DNA of 6,171 nucleotides. Source: Candidatus Cloacimonadota bacterium. GTDB taxonomy: Bacteria > Cloacimonadota > Cloacimonadia > Cloacimonadales > JAJBBL01. The stretch lies in assembly GCA_020532365.1 (NCBI GenBank), contig JAJBBL010000176.1, positions 1-6,171 of the forward strand, written 5' to 3'. A model generated the notes under the pieces. That model was not told the DNA's origin. It worked only from the letters and a program-made list of their open reading frames with translations, and ran no database searches. Of this stretch, positions 1 to 6,171 are shown in pieces. Position 1 is the first letter of the stretch. The number at the start of each line of letters is the position of its first letter. The translations under genes and the position numbers were made by a program.

Positions 1-54
1 CCAATGACTCAGGCTCTATAAGGGGAAATGAGAAACAAACGTATCACAAAACAC

Positions 55-62
55 AGGGAGGG
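55..62 (+). promoter_or_regulatory. Ribosome binding site of the GLUG protein
   Basis: AGGGAGGG lies three bases before ATG66, with its GGAGG core four bases away. It decides the start in favour of 66 over the in-frame ATG at 93, which has only GTTGG-like sequence upstream. Confidence 0.75.
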
Positions 63-65
63 TGT

Positions 66-3000
66 ATGTTGAAAACGACAAAACAGTTGGTAATGACTGA
101 GGAAATTAAAAGAAAGACGATAATCACTATAATTCTTTTTGCTCTGATGATACCGGTAGTTCTTTTTGGTTTTGCCGGTGGTGAGGGGACTATTGAAGAC
201 CCGTATCAAGTTGAAAATGCAGAGCATCTGAATGAAGTAAGAGACTTTCGTAGTTCACACTTTATCCAGACAGCTGATATTGATCTTAGTGAGTTCCTAA
301 GTCCTGGTGGAGCGGGCTTTAATGATGGGAAAGGCTGGAAACCTCTCTTTAGTATACACTACACCTTTGAAGGGACTTATGAAGGTAATAACTTCAAAAT
401 CAGTAATTTGTTTATCGATGACGATAAGCTTGAAGATGCAGGACTCTTTGCAGGGACTTCAGAAGATGCTGTGATCAGGAACCTTCGTTTAGAAAATGTT
501 GATATTACTGGAAAATATGTAGGAGCTTTAGTAAACTCCCACAGAGGTGAGATGATCAATTGTTCTTCATCTGGCATCGTAAGAGGTGGGTCTGTAGGTG
601 GGTTATGCTACAAGGCTGGCGTATCTATTGGCCCACATAGGGTAGATAGCTTAACAAACTGCTTTTCAGAGTGTGAAATTGTAGGAACAGGGCTTGCCGG
701 TGGAATTATATCTAAATTATTTAACGGAACGATACAAGATTCCTATGCGGAAGGTACCGTTATTGCCAATGGTGAGTTTTCTTGTGCAGGTGGCTTAATT
801 AGTCGCTCTTTTAGCGGAGTAGTTGATAACTGCTATGCTACCGGTAATGTGACGGCCAGCTCTTCTGCAGGCGGTCTTATAGGAGATGCTTCTTCAACAG
901 TGAGCAATTCATATGCTACAGGCAATGTAGTGCTTTTAGAAGATAACGAGGAAGGGAATGCAGGAGGGCTAATTGGCACTCATGACTCGCTTTCCTCTAT
1001 TAACAATGTGTATGCAACTGGTTCAGTTACTGGCAAAGGAAATATTGGAGGGCTGGTTGGCTATCATTTATATAGACGAGATATAAATAATTCTTATGCA
1101 GCAGGTTCAGTTAGTGGTGAAGGTAACCTTGGTGGACTGGTTGGTTATAGTGAGGAGGAATCTACCCACCCAACAAGCTATTGGAGTATATGCTCAACAG
1201 GTATGTATTCTCCTGAAGGGGGAGGGCTTCTGATGAATGAGATGCTCTCTGCTGACAGTTTTACCGACTGGGACTTTGTATCAGTATGGCAAATAGATGA
1301 AGGTGAGAGTTATCCATATCTCCGAACAAATAAGCCAGTAGTAATCCCTCGACCACCTGAGAGAGAAAATGATTTAGGCATTATTCTAACATCTGCCCCC
1401 TCTTTTGGTACAACAGGTAGTTATTACAACGTAGAGGTGCTCATCTACAATCTCGGAAATCGTACTCAAAACAACTTTACTGTAACACTATTTGAGGATG
1501 ATGAAGAAGTGAAGTTATTTAGGGCCAGTGAGCACATTCTTTTCCGTAAGTATGATGTACTATCGATAGGTTTTAACTGGCTTCCTGAAAATACGGGTGA
1601 AGTAGTTTTAACAGCGTCTATTGAGCCAAACAATGATGATTATTTAGATAACAATCACACCATTCCTCATACAGTCTCATTATATATGGGTTTTACCGAC
1701 GGAGATGGCTCAGAGGAGAATCCTTACCAAGTCTCTCACTATCAACATCTCGACTATATAAGGAATGAGCTGGATGCTAACTATATTCAAATAGCAGACA
1801 TCGATATGGAAGGTAGAGGTCTCATCCCTATCGGAGGTGAAACAGAATACGGCTCTTATTTCACCGGAGTTTACGATGGGAATGGATACCAGGTTGGCAA
1901 CTTTACAGTAGACGAGAGTATTTACGAATATACTAAATATGGCTCTCTTTTTACTAAAGTGGGAAAGCAGGGGGTAATAAAGAACCTCACCATCAATAAC
2001 GTAAGAATAGAGAATGGTGGTGGAATAGCCGGCTACAATAGGGGCTCAATAATTAATTGTAAGGTAACAAATATTATTCCTTATGACGAGTCTGGTCTTT
2101 TAGAGATCGGTGGCATTGTCAGGGAGAATAGAGGGTTAATAAAAGACTGTTCTGTCGAATCGGACCTTCATGCTAAGGGAAATATTGGTGGCATTGCAAT
2201 ATACGACTATGAGGGGGTTATAAAGTCCTGTTCTTACGCCGGGAATATTAATATTATTCATTCCTCTGGTTACTCAACTGGTGGAATTGTTTGCAATGCT
2301 TATGGCAGCACTATAATTGATTCACACACATCGGGGCTCATTGAGCCAGAAGCACTCTATCATTATGCAGGTGGTATTGTAGCAAAGGCGGAAAACAATA
2401 CTGAGATAAGGGACTCAAGCTCGAGGATGACAATAAATCCAACTTATGCTCGTAGTTTAGAGACGGGTGGGATTGCAGGTGTTTGCATAGACAGCTTAAT
2501 AGAAAACTGCTCTTCTAATGGTAACATTAGATCACACTCAACGGCTGGCGGAATAGTAGGTGCTGCACTTACGAGTACTGTCTTGAACTCATTTTCTGAG
2601 GGAAATATCTATGGTGGTGATATGTATACAGGAGGATTAATTGGGGTAACTTCTGAATGTACCGTAAAATATTGCTACTCAACTTGTGATGTTTATTCAA
2701 GTGGGTATGCAGGTGGTTTGATCGGTAAGAGTGGTGGATACGTTTTTGATTGTTATGCTCGAGGTAATGTAGTTGGAAATCAAGAAGCGGGAGGACTGAT
2801 AGGGCGAGCTGGTTTCATTAAACTTAGTGCTATTGAAAGATGCTATTCGACCGGAACAGTAGAGGGAGTTTATAGAGCTGGTGGCTTAGTAGGTTACAAC
2901 ATTGGCTTAATTGAAGCGGTTGATTGTTTCTGGGATATAGAATCATCCGAATGTGATAAATCATATGCTGGCACTGGTAAAACCACAGATGAGATGTTGC

Positions 3001-3404
3001 TGCAAGCAACTTACACTAACTGGGATTTTACTGATGTTTGGAGAATTGATGAAAATAGAAGCTACCCTTACCTTGCCTATCAAGACGGACCGGTTAACGT
3101 TGATAAAAGTGTAGAAACTCTTCCTTTAACTACTCGCCTACACGGTAACTATCCTAATCCTTTCAATCCAGAGACTACTATTCACTTCACGCTCAGTAAG
3201 CCTGGGAAAGCAAGGTTAGAGATTTTCAATATCAAAGGACAAAAAGTCGCCACTCTTTTAGATGGTTATTTGCAAAGTGGTGATCAAAGAGTAGTCTGGA
3301 GCGGTAAAGACAATATGAATGTCCAGCAGTCTTCAGGGGTATATTTCTATCGTCTTACCACTGATAATTATCAAGCAGATAAGCGGATGATGCTATTGAA
3401 ATAA
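66..3404 (+). CDS. Secreted two-module GLUG-repeat beta-helix protein with C-terminal FlgD-like/type IX-like sorting domain
   Basis: This 1112-residue protein is probably exported and surface-attached or released; its ligand is unknown. Residues 1-37 look like a signal peptide: basic KRK at 15-17, a hydrophobic core at 18-34, and likely cleavage after GFA37. Module 1 (about 38-419) and module 2 (about 541-1003) each open with a 'PYQV..HL' and 'ADID' head. Each then carries GLUG-type repeats (AGGLIG at 268, 299, 882 and 908; IGGLVG 327; LGGLVG 355; AGGIVG 827; TGGLIG 855; AGGLVG 938) and ends in WDF..VW.ID....SYPYL. Residues about 434-540 resemble a CARDB-type beta-sandwich linker. Residues about 1019-1112 form the sorting-like domain with NYPNPFNPETTI at 1029-1040. 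I chose ATG66 because of the adjacent AGGGAGGG. The frame is open to the left edge but holds no ATG, GTG or TTG before 66. Met10 (position 93) would give a shorter signal peptide but has a poor ribosome site. A role in adhesion is possible but not shown. Confidence 0.88.
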   Translation: MLKTTKQLVMTEEIKRKTIITIILFALMIPVVLFGFAGGEGTIEDPYQVENAEHLNEVRDFRSSHFIQTADIDLSEFLSPGGAGFNDGKGWKPLFSIHYTFEGTYEGNNFKISNLFIDDDKLEDAGLFAGTSEDAVIRNLRLENVDITGKYVGALVNSHRGEMINCSSSGIVRGGSVGGLCYKAGVSIGPHRVDSLTNCFSECEIVGTGLAGGIISKLFNGTIQDSYAEGTVIANGEFSCAGGLISRSFSGVVDNCYATGNVTASSSAGGLIGDASSTVSNSYATGNVVLLEDNEEGNAGGLIGTHDSLSSINNVYATGSVTGKGNIGGLVGYHLYRRDINNSYAAGSVSGEGNLGGLVGYSEEESTHPTSYWSICSTGMYSPEGGGLLMNEMLSADSFTDWDFVSVWQIDEGESYPYLRTNKPVVIPRPPERENDLGIILTSAPSFGTTGSYYNVEVLIYNLGNRTQNNFTVTLFEDDEEVKLFRASEHILFRKYDVLSIGFNWLPENTGEVVLTASIEPNNDDYLDNNHTIPHTVSLYMGFTDGDGSEENPYQVSHYQHLDYIRNELDANYIQIADIDMEGRGLIPIGGETEYGSYFTGVYDGNGYQVGNFTVDESIYEYTKYGSLFTKVGKQGVIKNLTINNVRIENGGGIAGYNRGSIINCKVTNIIPYDESGLLEIGGIVRENRGLIKDCSVESDLHAKGNIGGIAIYDYEGVIKSCSYAGNINIIHSSGYSTGGIVCNAYGSTIIDSHTSGLIEPEALYHYAGGIVAKAENNTEIRDSSSRMTINPTYARSLETGGIAGVCIDSLIENCSSNGNIRSHSTAGGIVGAALTSTVLNSFSEGNIYGGDMYTGGLIGVTSECTVKYCYSTCDVYSSGYAGGLIGKSGGYVFDCYARGNVVGNQEAGGLIGRAGFIKLSAIERCYSTGTVEGVYRAGGLVGYNIGLIEAVDCFWDIESSECDKSYAGTGKTTDEMLLQATYTNWDFTDVWRIDENRSYPYLAYQDGPVNVDKSVETLPLTTRLHGNYPNPFNPETTIHFTLSKPGKARLEIFNIKGQKVATLLDGYLQSGDQRVVWSGKDNMNVQQSSGVYFYRLTTDNYQADKRMMLLK
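177..1322 (+). repeat. GLUG beta-helix module 1 (coding repeat)
   Basis: This is the first copy of a large internal duplication in the secreted protein, residues about 38-419. It starts with GTIEDPYQV and 'IQTADIDL', passes through a 'FEGTYEGNNFKISNL' segment, and then holds about eight repeat units (VGALV 152, VGGL 177, AGGII 211, AGGLI 241, then units at 268, 299, 327 and 355). It closes with WDFVSVWQID and SYPYL. The same order of landmarks recurs in module 2. By eye the copies have clearly diverged, so the duplication is old. Boundaries are approximate. Confidence 0.75.
1686..3074 (+). repeat. GLUG beta-helix module 2 (coding repeat)
   Basis: This is the second copy, residues about 541-1003. 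It opens with GSEENPYQV and 'IQIADIDM', continues with 'FTGVYDGNGYQVGNF', and holds about eleven repeat units (starting at residues 651, 681, 707, 738, 768, 800, 827, 855, 882, 908 and 938). It closes with WDFTDVWRID and SYPYL. It is longer than module 1 by roughly three units, which suggests that individual GLUG units were gained or lost after the whole-module duplication. Many units carry an Asn/Asp-Cys or Arg-Cys step before an aromatic or Ser residue. Confidence 0.75.
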
Positions 3405-3453
3405 ATCGGCGATATTAAACCGTTAAATGCTCTTAAATAGAGCTGAAGTTAAG

Positions 3454-3498
3454 TTTCTAAAGGAATGTCTTGACTCGCATTCCTTTAGAAATTCTTTT
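3454..3498 (+). terminator. Rho-independent terminator after the GLUG gene
   Basis: TTTCTAAAGGAATG (3454-3467) is the perfect reverse complement of CATTCCTTTAGAAA (3478-3491). This gives a 14-bp stem with a 10-base loop, which can be extended by a G-U and an A-U pair on the outside. TTCTTTT follows at 3492-3498. The T tract is on the plus side only, so the terminator points with the GLUG gene and separates it from the pseudouridine synthase. A smaller 5-bp hairpin (GCTCT/AGAGC, 3429-3443) lies just before it. The main stem is AT-rich, so its strength is uncertain. Confidence 0.75.
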
Positions 3499-3544
3499 GA
3501 GGTTAAAATAAAAGGAATAGGGTCAACACCTGCAGATCAGATAG

Positions 3545-4519
3545 ATGATATTAACATATGAACTTGAAGAATCAATACGTATAGATAGATACCTCTCTTC
3601 ACTTGACTTGGAGCTGCTGTTTTCAAGAAGCTTTATCGAAAAGCTACTTAAAGAGGAGAAGATACTCGTTAATTCGAAGCCTGTAAAAAAGAGCTATCTT
3701 TTAGAGGCTGGAGACGTCATTGAAATCAAAGCTAATAAAATCAAAAATAGCCGTACAGCTCTCCCCGACAACACTCTCCCTTTAGACATTATATTTGAAG
3801 ATGACTACATAGCCATCTTAAATAAACAAGCTGGGGTACCGGTGCATCCATCACCAGGCAAATACAGCGGGACTATTGTTAACGCTCTGTTAAGCCGGTA
3901 TGGTAATGAATTACCCTCCTTAGAAGATGAACAGAGACCTGGCATTGTTCATCGGTTAGACAAAAACACTTCAGGGCTAATGCTGATCGCAAAAGACGAA
4001 CGCACCTTATCTAAACTGAGTAGACTCTTTGCTAAAAGAGAGGTGCAAAAAGGTTACAAAGCTATAGTTGTTGGCATACCCGACCCTCCATCTGGAACTA
4101 TCGAAACAATGCTCGGCCGTAATCTAAAAGAGCGGACTAAAATGTCAGTAGTAAGTCAAGGTAGGCAAGCGATTACGGAATACAGAGTAGCCGAAACTAT
4201 TGAAGCCTTTTCATTGTTAGAGGTCAACCTCATTACAGGTAGGACTCATCAGATACGTGTACATCTCGACCATATTGGACATCCCATCTTTGGAGATGAA
4301 GTATATGGGAGGAATAAGCTTTTGAGTAGAGTTCCACAGGTCTACAGAAAGAGGGTAGAGAACTATCTCGACAAACAAATGATCAGGCAGGCTTTACATT
4401 CTTACTCTCTAAGCTTTATACATCCAATAACAAAAGAAGAACTTAGTTTTGAGATAGGGCTACCAGAGGATATGCAGAACGCCTGGGATTGGCTTAAAAA
4501 ACTCTTTGCAGTAGATTAA
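3545..4519 (+). CDS. RluD/RluC-family 23S rRNA pseudouridine synthase
   Basis: This enzyme isomerises uridine to pseudouridine in 23S rRNA in the cytoplasm. At 324 residues it is close to the length of E. coli RluD. Residues about 10-62 form an S4 RNA-binding domain ('RIDRYLSSL', 'LVNSKPVKKSYLLEAGDVIEI'). The catalytic motif HRLDKNTSG is at 136-144, with D139 the expected catalytic aspartate. The family motifs GRTHQIRVHL (232-241), HPIFGDEVYG (246-255) and RQALHSYSL (281-289) follow. The C-terminal 'LPEDM' also matches the family. The start at 3545 is fixed because the codon just before it is an in-frame TAG and no other methionine occurs before the catalytic core (next Met is 146). The ribosome site is weak. 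RluD (helix 69 sites) is favoured over RluC by overall layout, but target uridines cannot be assigned from sequence alone, so no symbol is given. The gene runs tail-to-tail into the ankyrin gene. Confidence 0.93.
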   Translation: MILTYELEESIRIDRYLSSLDLELLFSRSFIEKLLKEEKILVNSKPVKKSYLLEAGDVIEIKANKIKNSRTALPDNTLPLDIIFEDDYIAILNKQAGVPVHPSPGKYSGTIVNALLSRYGNELPSLEDEQRPGIVHRLDKNTSGLMLIAKDERTLSKLSRLFAKREVQKGYKAIVVGIPDPPSGTIETMLGRNLKERTKMSVVSQGRQAITEYRVAETIEAFSLLEVNLITGRTHQIRVHLDHIGHPIFGDEVYGRNKLLSRVPQVYRKRVENYLDKQMIRQALHSYSLSFIHPITKEELSFEIGLPEDMQNAWDWLKKLFAVD

Positions 4520-4520
4520 A

Positions 4521-5510
4521 CTACTTCAATAGCTCAATAATATCTTCAGATTCGGACTTCTCAGCGTAAACAAGAGCATCCCAGCCTTCAGAGTCGACCT
4601 GCTCCTTATCTGCTCCCATTTTCAATAAATACTCTACCATTGGCTGATTTCTCAAGACGATAGCTCGCATCAAAGGGGACTCACTCTTTCTATTCCCTTG
4701 AACATTGATATCTGCTTTGTGTTCTACAAGAAGCTTAACCATATCCAAACTCCCTTTTTCAACACTCCAAAAAATAGCAGGGTATTGGTGTCGGCTATCC
4801 TTAGCGTTAGGATTTGCTTTGGCAGAAAGTAGAACTGAGGCCATCTCATAGTTATTTACCAAGATAGCGTCTATTAGTGGTGGATTACCTCTCGGTGTTT
4901 TATAGTTAGGCACCGCACCATATTTGAGTAATAGCTGAACCATTTTAGTATCGTTATTAGCGACTGCAGAGGGGAGAGGTGTCCAACTGTATTTATCCTT
5001 TTGATTAACGTTTGCACCAGCTTCAAGGAGCGCTTCGGCAACATCGTAGTGTCCAAACAGCACGGCATAGCGTAGCGGAGTAATCCCCTCTTTATTAGTT
5101 TGGTTAACGTCTATTTCTTGATTTAGCAGCGTATTCACTACGTTGAGCAGCCCATTTCGAGAAGCGAGAAGGAGTGAAGTAAAAGAATCGTTATTCAGCT
5201 GTTGATAGTCGATATCAGACTGGAGCATCATATTTAGAATATTCATCAAACCTTTGCCAGCAGCGTAAGTTAAGTCGTTAGCTTGCAGGTGTGTTTTAGT
5301 CTCTTTTAACAGCTCAGCCTCATATTTTTGCCTTAAATCGACTGATAGGGTATCGAGTATACTATCCGCTTTTTCGAGCTGAAGTTCGGCTAAAGTTTCG
5401 CTAAATTGAGTCACTATGATTCTATCGGGGTCTTCTGCTTTTATGCATCCCAACCCTGTCAGTCCGGTAATAAAGATGAATACAATCAGTAAATAGCGGA
5501 TTGATTTCAT
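4521..5510 (-). CDS. Ankyrin-repeat lipoprotein
   Basis: This 329-residue protein is probably anchored in the envelope. Residues 1-21 are a short signal peptide (K2, R5, hydrophobic 6-20) ending at GLG-C22, a loose lipobox. Residue 23 is Ile, so by the E. coli +2 rule it would go to the outer membrane. Residues about 30-75 are charged and probably helical. From about 77 to the end lie seven to eight ankyrin repeats; typical units are 'GITPLRYAVLFGHYDVAEAL' (142-161), 'LLEAGANVNQKD' (161-172), 'LLKYGAVPN' (194-202) and 'LLKMGADKEQ' (295-304). The last repeat is a short cap ending '..DIIELLK'. Ankyrin repeats bind proteins; the partner is unknown. The ATG overlaps the folA stop by one base (TAATG), and purine-rich AGAAGAGA lies six bases upstream (5517-5524), so it is likely translated from the folA transcript by coupling. 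Specific function is not recognisable. Confidence 0.88.
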   Translation of the reverse strand: MKSIRYLLIVFIFITGLTGLGCIKAEDPDRIIVTQFSETLAELQLEKADSILDTLSVDLRQKYEAELLKETKTHLQANDLTYAAGKGLMNILNMMLQSDIDYQQLNNDSFTSLLLASRNGLLNVVNTLLNQEIDVNQTNKEGITPLRYAVLFGHYDVAEALLEAGANVNQKDKYSWTPLPSAVANNDTKMVQLLLKYGAVPNYKTPRGNPPLIDAILVNNYEMASVLLSAKANPNAKDSRHQYPAIFWSVEKGSLDMVKLLVEHKADINVQGNRKSESPLMRAIVLRNQPMVEYLLKMGADKEQVDSEGWDALVYAEKSESEDIIELLK

Positions 5511-6037
5511 TACTGATCTCTTCTTTTGAGCACTTGAAACTCATAGTCGTAGCAATTATTATCATCTCTGATGCCCTTTTCAGTTTCAGCAACATACCAT
5601 TCTTTTTCATCGATGAGTGGGAAGAAGGTATCCCCTTTAAACTCAGCATAAATACGGGTTCGATAGATAGTATCGACACAGGGTAGAAACGCTTTATAGA
5701 TAGCGGTGCCGCCGATAATGAATATCTCTTTATCGCTCCACAGCTCGCTCTGTTGTTCTATCAGCTCAAAAAACTCATCAATATTTTTGACAGTTATCAC
5801 ATCATCATTGATTTTGCGTGTAGTGATGACAATATTGATTCTGCCGGGGAGTGGTTGGTTTATCGACTCATATGTCTTTCTTCCCATCACCACTATATTT
5901 CCCAGCGTAAGGTTTTTGAAGTAGTTTAAGTCAGCGGGTAAGTCCCACGGCATTTTGTTTTCACATCCAATCACATCTTTCTCAGCCACTGCAACGACAA
6001 TCGAGATCTGTTTCTTATAGTCTATAACTCTATTCAT
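5510..6037 (-). CDS. folA: Dihydrofolate reductase
   Basis: This cytoplasmic enzyme reduces 7,8-dihydrofolate to tetrahydrofolate with NADPH, serving thymidylate and one-carbon metabolism. At 175 residues it is slightly longer than E. coli FolA (159), mainly through a 9-residue N-terminal extension. Aligned by eye, the key positions are kept: W31 (E. coli W22), catalytic D36 (D27), F40 (F31), T44 (T35), G52-R53 (G43-R44), R66 (R57), G109-G110 (G95-G96), Y114 (Y100), T127 (T113) and the GDT loop at 135-137. The Met20-loop region reads GCENKMPWD, with C25 where E. coli has Met16 and D32 where it has Asn23. The start is supported by AGAGGA five bases upstream. Nothing suggests a mobile or resistance-type dfr gene: there is no integron or insertion sequence nearby. 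No thymidylate synthase gene is in the window. It is first in a two-gene minus-strand unit with the ankyrin lipoprotein. Confidence 0.96.
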   Translation of the reverse strand: MNRVIDYKKQISIVVAVAEKDVIGCENKMPWDLPADLNYFKNLTLGNIVVMGRKTYESINQPLPGRINIVITTRKINDDVITVKNIDEFFELIEQQSELWSDKEIFIIGGTAIYKAFLPCVDTIYRTRIYAEFKGDTFFPLIDEKEWYVAETEKGIRDDNNCYDYEFQVLKRRDQ

Positions 6038-6042
6038 TTATT

Positions 6043-6048
6043 TCCTCT
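6043..6048 (-). promoter_or_regulatory. Ribosome binding site of folA
   Basis: On the minus strand the sequence reads AGAGGA followed by five bases and then ATG at 6037. This fixes the folA start, giving the N-terminal extension before the first beta strand. There is no alternative ATG nearer the conserved ISIVVAVAE strand. Confidence 0.7.
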
Positions 6049-6057
6049 TAGCTACTA

Positions 6058-6079
6058 TCGATCATATGTCGATCCTATG
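6058..6079. repeat. 11-bp tandem direct repeat (possible operator) in the intergenic region
   Basis: TCGATCATATG (6058-6068) is followed directly by TCGATCCTATG (6069-6079); the copies differ at one base. The 11-bp period is about one helical turn, so a protein could contact both copies on the same face. The pair ends one base before a plus-strand TATAAT and lies 20-41 bases upstream of the folA start, within its likely leader or promoter. Binding is an inference; the repeat itself is directly visible. Confidence 0.5.
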
Positions 6080-6086
6080 CTATAAT
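6058..6086 (+). promoter_or_regulatory. Candidate divergent sigma70-like promoter
   Basis: A perfect TATAAT sits at 6081-6086 with a 17-base spacer from TCGATC (6058-6063), a weak -35 (three of six consensus bases). It would drive transcription rightwards, away from folA, towards the window edge. On the opposite strand, TTTACA (plus positions 6098-6103) with a 15-base spacer to TAGCAT (6077-6082) is a weak candidate for folA. FCB-group bacteria may use different promoter elements, so both are tentative. Confidence 0.3.
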
Positions 6087-6161
6087 TCACTTCTCTTTGT
6101 AAAGAAAATTTATCTCAGATATCGAATAAATAATTTGTCATCCACCGAAAACAGGTTATCT

Positions 6162-6171
6162 ATGTTAGTAA
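6162..6171 (+). CDS. Possible start of a divergent gene, cut by the window edge
   Basis: ATG TTA GTA begins at 6162, preceded by ACAGG (6151-6155) six bases upstream and by the TATAAT candidate at 6081-6086. Only three codons are visible, so no product can be named and the start could be chance. Open promoter spacing and the otherwise gene-free 6038-6161 stretch make a divergent gene plausible. Confidence 0.2.

Noticed and set aside
17..22. TATAAG as a -10 box for the GLUG gene
   Set aside because: Its -35 would lie before the window, so the call cannot be tested, and single -10-like hexamers are common in AT-rich DNA.
377..577. Minus-strand 66-codon open frame
   Set aside because: It lies fully inside the GLUG gene, has no ribosome site or recognisable motif, and is a shadow of that coding sequence.
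561..2956. CRISPR-like or tandem DNA repeats in the GLUG gene
   Set aside because: The repetition is at protein level; DNA copies are diverged and irregularly spaced within one open frame.
3504..3509. TAAAAT as a -10 box for the pseudouridine synthase
   Set aside because: The -35 position (TCCTTT, 3481-3486) lies inside the terminator stem and matches consensus poorly.
4510..4525. AGTAG/CTACT hairpin as a bidirectional terminator
   Set aside because: The stem is only five pairs, and there is no good T tract on either side directly after it.
4874..5068. Minus-strand 64-codon open frame in another frame within the ankyrin gene
   Set aside because: The ankyrin frame is continuous and repeat-supported through this stretch, so the short frame is a shadow and not evidence of a frameshift.
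5501..5924. Two plus-strand open frames and one minus-strand frame overlapping folA
   Set aside because: folA is unambiguous over this interval. The overlapping frames show no family features or start signals.
5510..6037. Horizontally acquired trimethoprim-resistance dfr cassette
   Set aside because: No integrase, attC-like site or insertion sequence is nearby, and the protein aligns with chromosomal FolA at all key positions including D27-, F31- and R57-equivalents.

Overview
The window carries four complete protein-coding genes. Two are on the plus strand: a large secreted repeat protein and a ribosomal pseudouridine synthase. Two are on the minus strand: dihydrofolate reductase and an ankyrin-repeat lipoprotein. 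The base composition is AT-rich by eye. No tRNA, rRNA, CRISPR array, transposase or prophage gene is visible. The best lineage clue is the C-terminus of the large protein. Its NYPNPFNPETTI motif, followed by a 'GVYFYRL...KRMMLLK' type ending, is the FlgD-like / type IX-like sorting domain common in secreted proteins of the FCB superphylum. The exact wording resembles what I associate with Cloacimonadota-type genomes. That placement is an inference; the two plus-strand cell-surface and rRNA genes and the two minus-strand genes would fit many AT-rich Gram-negative bacteria.

Layout: positions 1-65 are a leader with a strong Shine-Dalgarno sequence. Positions 66-3404 encode a 1112-residue secreted protein built from two homologous GLUG-repeat beta-helix modules joined by a CARDB-like beta-sandwich. 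A 14-bp perfect inverted repeat with a T-rich tail at 3454-3498 ends that unit. An RluD-family 23S rRNA pseudouridine synthase (3545-4519) follows and runs tail-to-tail, with a single base between, into a minus-strand pair. That pair is folA (5510-6037) and then an ankyrin-repeat lipoprotein (4521-5510), whose start codon overlaps the folA stop in a TAATG junction.

The right edge (6038-6171) is intergenic. It holds the folA ribosome binding site, a near-perfect 11-bp tandem repeat directly beside a plus-strand TATAAT box, and possibly the first codons of a divergent gene. The genes do not form one pathway: folA (tetrahydrofolate recycling) and the pseudouridine synthase (ribosome maturation) are housekeeping genes, while the GLUG protein and the ankyrin lipoprotein are envelope or secreted accessory proteins of unknown specific role. 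I found no convincing undescribed multi-gene system. The points most worth a second look are the duplicated beta-helix modules with their cysteine ladder, the folA-ankyrin coupling, and the tandem repeat in the divergent control region.
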